Source: Streptomyces albospinus
Lineage (GTDB): Bacteria; Actinomycetota; Actinomycetes; Streptomycetales; Streptomycetaceae
NCBI RefSeq assembly: GCF_014648695.1
Contig: NZ_BMRP01000005.1
Location: 171,226-235,225 of the forward strand
Reading direction: 5' to 3'
DNA length: 64,000 bases
Position numbers and translations under genes: made by a program. The notes beneath the pieces are model-generated. The model worked only from the letters and a program-made list of their open reading frames with translations, made no database searches and was not told where the DNA came from. The first letter of the stretch is position 1. Each line of letters starts with the position of its first letter. Positions 26,134 to 34,689 of the stretch are shown here, in pieces.

Positions 26134-27834
26134 TCAGCCCCGGCGGACGGTCAGGGTCGTCCAGGCGCCGACGTGCACCCGGTCGCCCTCGTGGAGCGGC
26201 ACCGGCACATACGGCTGGATCGGCTCCTCGGCGAGGTTGATCGTCGTGCCGTTGGTGGAGTTCTGGTCCACCACCGCCCAACTGCCGTCCTGCTGCTGGA
26301 CGAGCAGGGCGTGCTGGTGCGAGACGCCCGGGTCCTCCGGCGGGCGGCCCAGGTCGACGTCCGGCGACTCACCGGTGCTGTTCCGGCGGCGGCCGACCGC
26401 GATCTGCCCGTTGGCGAGCGGCAGCACCTGCTCGGGGGAGTACGAGGGCAGGTTGAGCCCCGCCGCCTCCGGGCCGCTGCGGGCCATCATCGCCATGAAG
26501 TACTCGCGGTCCGGCGCGATGGCCACCACCCAGCCGTCGCCGACGACCGGCGGCGGACCCTGCGGCGGCGCCGCAGGACCCGGGCCGGGACCGCCGGTCC
26601 ACTGCCCGTCGGGACCCGGCTGCTGCTCGTAAGGCCCTGGCTGTTGGTCATACGGTCCCGGCTGCTGGTCGTACGGTCCCGGCTGTTGGTCGTACGGTCC
26701 CGGCTGCTGCGGCGGGAACGGCGCGGGCGGCTGCTGCTCGAACGGTGCCTGCGGGCCGGGGCCGGGCGGCGCGGGAGCCATCGGCGGGGCCGCGTGCTGG
26801 GCGGCCGGCGGGTTCAGCGTCCAGTCGTCGCCGCCCTGGTGCGGGGGCGGCGGACCGGGCTGGCCGGCGGGACCGGGGCCGGGCATGCCGGGGGGCGGGC
26901 CGGGCTGACCGGGGAAGCCGCCGGGGCCGGGCATGCCGGGCGGCGGGCCCTGCTGCGGCGGCGGGAAGCCGTAGCCGTCCTGCCCGCCCTGCGTACCGGG
27001 AGCGGGCGCGCCGGGACCGCCGGGGCCGGGGGCGGGCGGCGGGAAGCCGTAACCGCCCTGGCCGCCCTGCGGGCCGGGGGCGCCGGGCGGCGGGGCGAAC
27101 GAAGTCGGGGAGTTGGTGAGGAAGTTGAAGCGGCACTCGTCGCAGAACGGCGCCATCGCCTGGCGCGGCGTACGGCACTGCGGGCACAGCTCGGGTGCGC
27201 CCGGCTGCCCTGGCTGCCCGGGGCCGGGAGCCGGGAACGGTGCGGGGGCGCCGGGCGGCGGGGTGCCCTGCGGGGGCATGCCGTGCGGCGGTGTACCCGA
27301 GGCGTCGGGGCCGGGTGCGCCGGGACCGCCAGGGGCAGGAGCACCGGGGAAGGGAGCGGGCGCGCCGGGACCGCCCGGGCCGGGGGCCGGCGGCGGGAAG
27401 CCGTAGCCGCCCTGCGGACCGGTGTCGCCGGGGCCGGGTGCGCCGGGGCCGCCAGGGGCAGGAGCACCGGGGAAGGGAGCGGGGGCGCCGGGACCGCCGG
27501 GGCCGGGGACGGGCGGCGGGAAGCCGTAGCCGCCCTGCGGGCCGGGGCCGGGGCCACCGGGTGCGGGGGGGCCCGGAACGGGAGCACCGGGAACGGGAGC
27601 GCCGGGCACCGGGCCGTGGCCGGGCGCGCCGGGTCCACCGGGGCCGCCGGCCGGCGGCGGGCCCGGCTGTCCCGGGGGCGGTGCCGCCGGGCCGGTCGGC
27701 TCGGCGGGCGGCGGGGTGTTCAGGAACCCCGCGGGCAGAGAGGGCGGCGGGGGGACAGCGCCCGCCATCCGCTGGCCGCACACCTCGCACCAGTCTTCGG
27801 CCACCGACTGGTGGCCGTTCGGGCAGGTAGGCAT
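26134..27834 (-). CDS. FHA-domain protein with zinc ribbons and Pro/Gly repeat region
   Basis: This 566-residue protein begins with a four-cysteine zinc ribbon (CPNGHQSVAEDWCEVCG). A 330-residue Pro/Gly low-complexity region follows, interrupted by a second ribbon (CPQCRTPRQAMAPFCDEC). The C-terminal FHA domain (about 470-566) has the phosphothreonine-binding GRRRNSTGESPDVDL, SHQHALL and DQNSTNGT motifs. FHA domains read phosphothreonine, so it is a likely target or partner of the PknG-like kinase in this locus. A 41-residue segment is tandemly duplicated and a heptapeptide QQPGPYD is repeated. The start ATG at 27834 fits the ribbon being N-terminal. Confidence 0.9.
   Translation of the reverse strand: MPTCPNGHQSVAEDWCEVCGQRMAGAVPPPPSLPAGFLNTPPPAEPTGPAAPPPGQPGPPPAGGPGGPGAPGHGPVPGAPVPGAPVPGPPAPGGPGPGPQGGYGFPPPVPGPGGPGAPAPFPGAPAPGGPGAPGPGDTGPQGGYGFPPPAPGPGGPGAPAPFPGAPAPGGPGAPGPDASGTPPHGMPPQGTPPPGAPAPFPAPGPGQPGQPGAPELCPQCRTPRQAMAPFCDECRFNFLTNSPTSFAPPPGAPGPQGGQGGYGFPPPAPGPGGPGAPAPGTQGGQDGYGFPPPQQGPPPGMPGPGGFPGQPGPPPGMPGPGPAGQPGPPPPHQGGDDWTLNPPAAQHAAPPMAPAPPGPGPQAPFEQQPPAPFPPQQPGPYDQQPGPYDQQPGPYDQQPGPYEQQPGPDGQWTGGPGPGPAAPPQGPPPVVGDGWVVAIAPDREYFMAMMARSGPEAAGLNLPSYSPEQVLPLANGQIAVGRRRNSTGESPDVDLGRPPEDPGVSHQHALLVQQQDGSWAVVDQNSTNGTTINLAEEPIQPYVPVPLHEGDRVHVGAWTTLTVRRG
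26620..26703. repeat. 21-nt tandem repeat in the FHA gene
   Basis: Four consecutive 21-nt units encode QQPGPYD or close variants (minus strand). The unit length keeps the frame. Confidence 0.85.
27311..27556. repeat. 123-nt tandem duplication in the FHA gene
   Basis: A segment of 123 nt is repeated with few changes; the same GCCAGGGGCAGGAGCACCGG core begins at 27328 and again at 27451. It encodes 41 residues rich in PGPGGPGAPAPFPGAPAP-type sequence. Confidence 0.8.
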
Positions 27835-27910
27835 GTCGGTTCTTCCCCCTCCGTACCGATTCTTCCAGGTGGTACTGATCGGTGCTGATGGTGATCTTCT
27901 GTGGCTGTTT

Positions 27911-28762
27911 CTATGGGTGTTCCGTGACGCGGACGGTGGTCGTCGAGTGCGTTCCGAGAGTTCTCTCGCCGGCTTCGGTGACCTTCGCCTTCAGTCGCAC
28001 AGTACCGGTCGCGGCATCGACGACGTCCACCACCTTCGCAAGGAGTTTCGCAATGTCCCCGTTCCCCGCGGCGCGGGCCAGTTGCACCGCCCGGCCCAGC
28101 TTCGCCACGGCGCGGGCGGCATCTCCTGACTTGCGGGCATCCAGCCCCTGTTGGATGACTTGCGCCAGTTCCGCCTGTCCTGTGTAGTGCGCGACCTGCG
28201 GGTCGATCGCCGCCGCGGCGGCGGGATCGTCGGTCCAGACGGCCTTGACGAGCCCCTGCGACACGGTCCGCGGAGCGGAGCCGTCCGGTCCGGAGAGCAC
28301 CAGCGAGACCCGGGCGGCCAGCATCCGCCGGCCGAGGCCGGCGTCCGGGACCCGTAAACAGAGGTGATAGTCACGCGACTCGTCGCCCCAGGAGCCGGTC
28401 GGATAGTCCCCCGAGAGGGGGCCGGACGCCCGCCGCCGCGCGGTCAGGTCCGCCACGGTGGGTGCCACTTGCCGGAGGTGCGCGACCTCGGCACCGCGCG
28501 GCGTCCACACCCGCAGCCCCACATCGGCGATGCGGGCCGCACCGCCGTCCGGACCCGCCGGGACCGACCCGTGCCGGCCCGCCGGAACCGGCCCGTCCGG
28601 GCCCGTCCGCGGCGCGGGCACCGGGCGCCCGCCGGTCGTGCCGCCCCCGGTCGCGGTGACCGTGACGATGGCGTGCACCTCCCGTCCGCCCTCGGGGAGG
28701 CAGGGGTTCTGGTGCACCTCGGCGGAGAAGCGCGGCACGCGCGACTTGGCGAAGTTGGCCAT
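27911..28762 (-). CDS. VWA-family protein that lacks the VWA domain
   Basis: This 283-residue protein starts exactly like Streptomyces VWA proteins of this locus (MANFAKSRVPRFSAEVHQNP, then LPEGGREVHAIVTVTATGGG) and keeps their C-terminal half (GDYPTGSWGDESRDYH, QVAHYTGQAELAQVIQQGLD). The MIDAS-containing VWA domain that normally lies between, with DxSGS and about 170 residues, is missing. About 35 Pro/Gly-rich residues near 50-85 replace it. The frame is open and the genes around it are intact, so this looks like an in-frame deletion. It cannot bind metal through MIDAS. The rest may still work as the beta-rich and helical adaptor. Confidence 0.8.
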   Translation of the reverse strand: MANFAKSRVPRFSAEVHQNPCLPEGGREVHAIVTVTATGGGTTGGRPVPAPRTGPDGPVPAGRHGSVPAGPDGGAARIADVGLRVWTPRGAEVAHLRQVAPTVADLTARRRASGPLSGDYPTGSWGDESRDYHLCLRVPDAGLGRRMLAARVSLVLSGPDGSAPRTVSQGLVKAVWTDDPAAAAAIDPQVAHYTGQAELAQVIQQGLDARKSGDAARAVAKLGRAVQLARAAGNGDIAKLLAKVVDVVDAATGTVRLKAKVTEAGERTLGTHSTTTVRVTEHP

Positions 28763-28862
28763 CTGGTCCGCTCCTTGGGCCCCGCCCCGCCGGCCGGCTC
28801 GGGGGCGGGCGGCTGCCGCGGCAGGAGGGGCCGGTTGTCCGTCCGATGCGGTTTTGGGATGC

Positions 28863-30476
28863 TCAGGCCGATCCTGCCCCTCCCGTGGGCGCGGGGAACG
28901 GCACGAGCGCGACCGTTACGTTGTCGTGCCCGCCGCCGCCGAGGGCGTGCGCGACCAGCGTGCGGGCGCCGTGCAGCGGCCGTACGGGCGCGTCGAAGGG
29001 CAGCACCGCGGCCATCGCGTCCGCCGACTCGGCGTAGTTCCACAGTCCGTCCGTGCACACCACCACCACGCCGGGGCCGTCCGGTTTGAACGCCGCGGTG
29101 TGCGGCTCGACCTCGTACGCGTCGGCGCCCAGCCAGCCGGTGATGGCGTGCGCCCGCTCGTCGGCGTTCGCCTCGGCCTCGGTCATCAGGTTGTTGGCGA
29201 CCATCTGGGCGGCCCAGGAGTCGTCCTCGGTGAGCCGGACGGGCGGCGCCGTGCGGTCGTTGGGGATCCAGTAGGCGCGGCTGTCGCCGACCCAGCCGAC
29301 GGTCAGCAGCCCGCCGCCGACCACCGCGCCGACGAAGGTGCAGGCCGGGGCGTTCTGCTGGCGGTACTCATCGTGCGCTATCGAGGGGTCGGCGGCCAGC
29401 GCGTCGACCGCCGTGGAGGCCGCCATGATGGCCTCGTGCATGGCCTGCTGGGGGTGCGTACCGCGCGCCAGCGACAGCCGCAGGGCCGTACCGGCCGTCT
29501 CGGACGCCGCCTTGGACGCGTCGTCCGGGCGGGTCGCCGAGGAGACCCCGTCGCAGACCACCGCGACCACGGCGGGCGAACCGTCCGGCAGCGCGGTGGC
29601 CGCCAGTGCGAAGAAGTCCTCGTTGCGGTGGTGGCGGTGGCCGCGGTCGCTGACGGCCGCGATGCCCGCCAACTCGCTCTCCAGATGGTCGCGCTGAGGC
29701 TTGGGCGCCGGGGTCCCGGGGGATGGTGCCGCGGGGGCGGCGTCCACACCGGCGTCCGCACGGGCCTCCGCACCGGCGTCCGCCGGGCCTCCCGGCACGG
29801 CTTCCCCTGCTGCTTCCGGTTCCGGTTCCGGTTCTGCTTTCGCTTCGGCTTCCGCTTCCGCTTCTGGTTCCGTTTCCGGATGGGCTTGGGCTTCTGCTGC
29901 GCCTACCGCTGCGGCTTCCACTGCGCCTTCTGCTTCGTTCGCCGTCCCGGCCGGAGCCCCGGCCCCTTCCCCGGCCGCGGCCCGCCCCCCGGCCGGCGCC
30001 GCCACCGGTGCTTCCCCTTCCCCTTGTCCTTGTCCTTGTCCTTCCGCTTCCGCCGGTGCTTCCGCTTCTGCCGGTGCTTCCGCTCCGGCCGCGGCGTCGG
30101 CTACGGCCTCGTACCCGACGACCCGGGGGTCGGCGGGCCGGGCGCCGGCCGCATCGGGCAGCTGCCCCGGCGCCGGCGGTGCGCCGGCATCCCCGTACGG
30201 AATACGGGTCTTGGGGTCGGGCGGCGGCCCCGCCGGGACGGCGGCACCCGCGGGCGGCCCGAATCCGGACGGCGCCCCGTAGGCTGCCGCCGCCGGCGGG
30301 GCCCCGCGGCCCGCCGGGACGCCGTAGCCGCCCGCCGCCACCGGCGGTCCGTCCGGCCTTCCGTCCCCCGTCGCGGCCGGCGTCAGGAGCTCGGCGCCGC
30401 ACCGCCCGCAGAAGTTGTCCCCCGCATCGAGCAGCTCATCGCAGCTCCGGCACCGGGACGGCCCAGTCACACTCAT
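28863..30476 (-). CDS. PP2C-family serine/threonine phosphatase with N-terminal zinc ribbon
   Basis: This 537-residue protein starts with a ribbon (CRSCDELLDAGDNFCGRCG). A long Pro/Ala/Glu-rich linker follows (about 30-275, with EAEA and AEAEAPAEAEG runs), then a PP2C domain. Metal-binding motifs are VSDRGHRHHRNEDFF, VAVVCDGVSS, GWVGDSRAYW, VCTDGLWNYA and GGGHDNVTV. It is predicted to dephosphorylate serine/threonine proteins, here probably substrates of the PknG-like kinase. The kinase stop is separated from this ATG by one base (TGACATG), so they are cotranslated. Confidence 0.92.
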   Translation of the reverse strand: MSVTGPSRCRSCDELLDAGDNFCGRCGAELLTPAATGDGRPDGPPVAAGGYGVPAGRGAPPAAAAYGAPSGFGPPAGAAVPAGPPPDPKTRIPYGDAGAPPAPGQLPDAAGARPADPRVVGYEAVADAAAGAEAPAEAEAPAEAEGQGQGQGEGEAPVAAPAGGRAAAGEGAGAPAGTANEAEGAVEAAAVGAAEAQAHPETEPEAEAEAEAKAEPEPEPEAAGEAVPGGPADAGAEARADAGVDAAPAAPSPGTPAPKPQRDHLESELAGIAAVSDRGHRHHRNEDFFALAATALPDGSPAVVAVVCDGVSSATRPDDASKAASETAGTALRLSLARGTHPQQAMHEAIMAASTAVDALAADPSIAHDEYRQQNAPACTFVGAVVGGGLLTVGWVGDSRAYWIPNDRTAPPVRLTEDDSWAAQMVANNLMTEAEANADERAHAITGWLGADAYEVEPHTAAFKPDGPGVVVVCTDGLWNYAESADAMAAVLPFDAPVRPLHGARTLVAHALGGGGHDNVTVALVPFPAPTGGAGSA

Positions 30477-30477
30477 G

Positions 30478-33168
30478 TCACACCCACGTCCTGGGGCGGA
30501 AGCGGTTGGCCCGTTCCACCAGCTCGATCCTTTCCTCGCCACGCTGCGCAAGCCGCGCGAGCAGGCGGTACGACCGCTCCAGCCCGAACCGCAGGCCGCG
30601 TTCGTCCAGCGCGCTGCCCAGCAGCGGTGGCCGCTGCGGCGGTACGGGCGGCGCGGCGGCCCCGTCCGGCCGTTCACCGTCCGGTCGTTCACCCGGTCGT
30701 GCACCGTCCGGCGATTGACCCTCCGGCGGTTGACCGTCCGGGCCGTCGCCGTGGCTCCCGGAGAGTACCCAGTCCAGGGCGCTGCCCAGTACCTCGGTGG
30801 CGAGCTGCGCCTGCCGCCGGTCGTCCAGCCCGAAGTCCGCGAGCGCCTCGACCTGTTCGGCCGCGGCCCGCAGATCCGGCAGCAGCGCCTCGCGCGGCGA
30901 GCGCTCCCGCAGCCGGGCCCGGACCGCGGCGACCCGGGCGGCCGTGTAGTGGATGGACGACTCCGGCACGGACTCCAGGGCCTCGACGGCGCCCGCCCGG
31001 TCGCCGGCCGCCAGCCGCACCCTGGCCAGCCCGAACGCGGCGCTGACATAGCTGCGGTCGGCCGTCCACACAAGGCGGTAGTACTCCGCGGCGTTCTCCA
31101 ACTGCCCCAGCAGCTCCGCGCTGATGCCCAGTGCCAGCTTCGGCGCCGGTTCGCCCGGGAAGGCGTCGTAGACCACGTCGAAGGCCAGCGCGGCACCCTC
31201 CCGGTCGCCGGTCGCCAGCAGCACCAGCCCGCGGTGCCACACCGTCCGCCAGTCCGCGTCCGCCCCCGCCTTCCCGGCGGCCCGCCGGTCGTCCCAGTCG
31301 CCGTCCGACCCGGCATCCGTATCGGCGGGCTCCAGGGCCGCCAGCGCCGCCGCGCCCTCGCCCAGCTCCAGACGGGCCCGCAGCGTACGGAGCCGGACCT
31401 CCGGGGAGTCGGCGGGCGCCGCGCGCAGCGCCGCCAGCAGCTCGGCCGGGGCGGCGTGCAGCCCGGCCAGGAAACCGGCGTTGGGGTCGTCGGGATCCAC
31501 CCGCGGCACCGGCAGCGCCAGCGCGGCCCCGGCCGTGTCGAGCGGGCGCAGCACGGGACCGGCGGGCGCGTCCGCCGGCTCCTCCGCCGCGCCGGGGGGC
31601 GCCCCGCGGGCGCCCAGCCGCGAGCCGTCGCCCGCCGCCGGAGCCATCAACTCCGTGTCCACCACCCGCAGTTCCGGCCCGAAGAGGGTGGACAGCGCCG
31701 GCCGCTGTTCGCCGGACCGGAGCGCCACCACCTCCCGCAGCACGCCGGTCAGCTGCTCGGCCATCTCCTCCGCGGACGCGAAGCGGCGGTCCCGGTCCGG
31801 GTCCGTGGCACGCACCAGCAGCCGGTAGAACGACTCGTACGTGCGGAACACCTCGATGTTGTCCGGGTCCGGCAGCGAGTCCGCGAAGACGTTGGTGTAG
31901 CCCTGGAAGTCGAAGGTGAGGACGGCGAGGGTGCGGGCGACGGTGTACAGGTCGGAGGCGACGGACGGGCCCAGTTCGGCGACCTCGGGCGCCTGGTAGC
32001 CGATCGTGCCGTAGATGGGGCTCTCGTGGTCGTCCATCCGGCGCACCGCGCCCAGGTCGATCAGCTTGAGCTGGTCGTTCTGCTGGATGGCGTTGTCGAC
32101 CTTGAAGTCGCAGTACAGCAGCTTGCGGCTGTGCAGGTGCCCGAGCGCCTCCAGCGCCTCGATGCCGTACGCGCACGCCTGCTCGACCGGCAGCGGATCG
32201 CGCCGCCCCTGGGGCGTACGACGCTCGTTGGCGAGGTCCTTGAGCGACTTGCCGCCGACGTACTGCATGACGATGTAGCCGTCCCGGCTGCCCGTCGCCC
32301 GGTCCAGATGCTCCACGAAGTTGTAGATCCGCACGATGTTGGAGTGCTCGATCGCGGCGAGGAACCGCCGCTCGGACACCGCCGCGGCCAGCGCCTCCTC
32401 GTCGCCGGTGTCCAGCAGGCCCTTCAGCACCACCCACCGGTCGTCGACCGCGTGGTCCATCGCCAGGTAGATCCAGCCCAGCCCGCCGTGCGCCAGGCAG
32501 CCCACGACCTCGTACTGGTCGTGGACGACGTCCCCGGGCCGCAACTTGGGCACGAAGCTGTACGGATGGCCGCATCTGGTGCAGAACCCCTCCGTCCACC
32601 CCGGCTCGCCGCCCCGCCCGCGGCCCACCGGCGCCCCGCACTCGCCGCGGCTGCAGAACCGCTTCCGCTCCGGGACCTCGGGGCGCTCCAGCACCGCCGA
32701 CCGGGGATCGGGCCGCGGCACCCCGGGGACCGCCACCAGGCCCGCGCCCAGCCGCCCCCGCGACGACCCGGAACGGGAACCGGCGCCCGCACCGCTGCCC
32801 TGGCCCGAACCGCGCACCGACACCGCCGATCTCTCACGGGCCGCATCACCGCCCCCGAGGGCGCGCGAGGGGCGCCCGGCGCCGGACGGCCCGGACGCAC
32901 CGCCGCCGTCACCGCCGCGGTCACCGGACGCGTGGGTGCCTGCCGTCCCGGGGGAGTGCACCCCCGTCGGCGGCGGCGCAGCGACCGTCGCCGCGCCCCC
33001 GATCAGCGCCCGCGCCGTCACACCCGTGGCCGGCGACGACAGCAGCCCCTCGGGCGACACCACCGGCGCCAGTCCGCAGACGTCGCAGTACAGTTCGCCG
33101 CCGCCGACGTCCCCGTACCGCCCCTCGCAGTCCCGCCGCTGGCACCGCGCCCCGTCCCGCTCCGTCAC
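30478..33168 (-). CDS. pknG: PknG-like serine/threonine kinase with TPR domain
   Basis: This 896-residue soluble kinase has PknG architecture. N-terminal cysteine ribbons (CQRRDCEGRYGDVGGGELYC then CDVCG, and FCSRGECGAP then FCTRCG) resemble the rubredoxin region. The kinase domain (about 230-520) has HGGLGWIYLAMD, the VVLK lysine, catalytic YCDFKVDNAIQ, DLGAVR in place of DFG, and a GTIGYQAPEV activation segment. A C-terminal TPR domain follows. In mycobacteria PknG controls glutamate metabolism downstream of GlnH/GlnX, which are also present here. The GTG start overlaps the stop of the upstream gene (GTGA at 33168-33165). Confidence 0.93.
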   Translation of the reverse strand: MTERDGARCQRRDCEGRYGDVGGGELYCDVCGLAPVVSPEGLLSSPATGVTARALIGGAATVAAPPPTGVHSPGTAGTHASGDRGGDGGGASGPSGAGRPSRALGGGDAARERSAVSVRGSGQGSGAGAGSRSGSSRGRLGAGLVAVPGVPRPDPRSAVLERPEVPERKRFCSRGECGAPVGRGRGGEPGWTEGFCTRCGHPYSFVPKLRPGDVVHDQYEVVGCLAHGGLGWIYLAMDHAVDDRWVVLKGLLDTGDEEALAAAVSERRFLAAIEHSNIVRIYNFVEHLDRATGSRDGYIVMQYVGGKSLKDLANERRTPQGRRDPLPVEQACAYGIEALEALGHLHSRKLLYCDFKVDNAIQQNDQLKLIDLGAVRRMDDHESPIYGTIGYQAPEVAELGPSVASDLYTVARTLAVLTFDFQGYTNVFADSLPDPDNIEVFRTYESFYRLLVRATDPDRDRRFASAEEMAEQLTGVLREVVALRSGEQRPALSTLFGPELRVVDTELMAPAAGDGSRLGARGAPPGAAEEPADAPAGPVLRPLDTAGAALALPVPRVDPDDPNAGFLAGLHAAPAELLAALRAAPADSPEVRLRTLRARLELGEGAAALAALEPADTDAGSDGDWDDRRAAGKAGADADWRTVWHRGLVLLATGDREGAALAFDVVYDAFPGEPAPKLALGISAELLGQLENAAEYYRLVWTADRSYVSAAFGLARVRLAAGDRAGAVEALESVPESSIHYTAARVAAVRARLRERSPREALLPDLRAAAEQVEALADFGLDDRRQAQLATEVLGSALDWVLSGSHGDGPDGQPPEGQSPDGARPGERPDGERPDGAAAPPVPPQRPPLLGSALDERGLRFGLERSYRLLARLAQRGEERIELVERANRFRPRTWV

Positions 33169-34475
33169 GACTCCCCCTTGCCGTCCACCTGCTCCAGAGT
33201 CAGCGCCTCCGCCGCCGCCTCCTGATACCGCCACACCGCCTGCTCCGCCGCCCGCAGATCGCACGGCGCGCTCCACAGCATCCGCCGCGCCACGTCGTAC
33301 CGCTCGACGAGCAGCGGATCCTCCGCCAGACCGTGCCGCGCCACCTTCGCCCGGTACGCGTCCAGCCTGCCGCGCAGCTCGGCGCGCACCGCCAGCGGCG
33401 CGGTCACCGCAGTCAACGACTCACGGGCCCGGTGGAGTTCGTCCTCGGCCCGCTCCTCCAGACTGTCCAGCAGCGGCGACAGCCGGTGCCACTGCGCCCG
33501 GCGGCGGTACTCCGCAGCCGCCACCAGCTGCTCGTGCAGCACCGTCGACGGGCCGCTGACCGCCGGCACCTCCGACGCGGCGATCTTCGCCAGCACCTCG
33601 CCGCGGGCCTGCCGCGCCTCGGTGAGCGTCCGGTCCGCCCGCGACAGCACGTCCCGCAGCAGCATCAGCCGCCGCTCCGCGTCCTGCCGCACGTCCAGCA
33701 CCGCCGCCACCTCGCGCCGGATGTCCTCCAGCGCCCGCGCCGCCCGGTCGTAGCGGGCGGTGTCCGGACGGCCGCCGCCGGGCGCCGAACTCCCCGTCGA
33801 CGACGACACCCAGAAGGCCAGCGGGTCCGCGATCACCTGGGCGCGCAGCCGCACCAGCTCGTCCGTGATGCGCTCCAGGTCGTCGCCCGCCGGATGCTCC
33901 CCGGGGCGCACCCCCACCGAGTGCGCCAGCGACCGCGTCCGCTGCAACTCGGCGGCCAGCAGGTCTATACGGGCCGGCAGCGCCGACCACACCGCGTCCG
34001 CCGCCACGATGACGTCGAGCGAGCGCGCGTACAGCCCGTTCATCCGCTCGACCAGCCCCTCCAGGCTGAACCGCTCGCCCGGCACCACCGGGCCGCCGGC
34101 CGCATCCACGCCCGGAACCGTCACCTCGCCGCCGTGCAGCAGCTCCGTCAGCTCCGCGAGATCCGCCACGGACGGCCAGCGCCGCCGGGCGCGCAGATCA
34201 CGGGCCGCCGTCAGCACCGCCGTATAGGCGTCGAACAGCGACCACAGCACCGTGATGGACCGCTCCGCGGCGGCCCAGCGCTCCTTGGTGGTGCCCGACA
34301 GCTCGGCGCCCTCCAGCAGCCGCCGGCCGGCATGGTCCTGCAACGCCAGCAGCGACGTCTCGATCGCCTCGTACTCGGCACCGAGCCGCGCCAGCGCGCG
34401 GTCCACCTCCTCCCGATCCGGCACCGGGGCATCGGGACTCGCCGCCGAGCCGGGGAAGGGTCCAGGGACCCCCAT
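33165..34475 (-). CDS. Helical/coiled-coil protein of the PknG locus, unknown
   Basis: This 436-residue protein is almost entirely alpha-helical with many Leu/Ala/Arg/Glu heptads, including RRLMLLRDVLSRADRTLTEA, which is typical of a coiled coil. No signal peptide, membrane helix or catalytic motif is visible. It is overlapped by the kinase start at its 3' end, which indicates tight coupling. Proteins in this position are conserved in Streptomyces PknG loci. A scaffold role between the sensor and the kinase is inference. Start ATG at 34475. Confidence 0.7.
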   Translation of the reverse strand: MGVPGPFPGSAASPDAPVPDREEVDRALARLGAEYEAIETSLLALQDHAGRRLLEGAELSGTTKERWAAAERSITVLWSLFDAYTAVLTAARDLRARRRWPSVADLAELTELLHGGEVTVPGVDAAGGPVVPGERFSLEGLVERMNGLYARSLDVIVAADAVWSALPARIDLLAAELQRTRSLAHSVGVRPGEHPAGDDLERITDELVRLRAQVIADPLAFWVSSSTGSSAPGGGRPDTARYDRAARALEDIRREVAAVLDVRQDAERRLMLLRDVLSRADRTLTEARQARGEVLAKIAASEVPAVSGPSTVLHEQLVAAAEYRRRAQWHRLSPLLDSLEERAEDELHRARESLTAVTAPLAVRAELRGRLDAYRAKVARHGLAEDPLLVERYDVARRMLWSAPCDLRAAEQAVWRYQEAAAEALTLEQVDGKGES

Positions 34476-34689
34476 CGATCACCTCTCCAATACGCGTACG
34501 GTGCACGGTGGTTGGTGCGCCTGGTCACTCGTCGGTCCTGCCGCTCCCTTCCCCCGCTCCAGCCCCTCCATAGTGAACCCATCGGGCGCTCCGTGGGGCG
34601 ATCAGTTGCAGCCGGTGGCCATCCGCCGCCGCCCTCCCCGCCGCCGCACACCCGCACACACCGTCGGCCACCGCCCTCCGGACGCGCCG

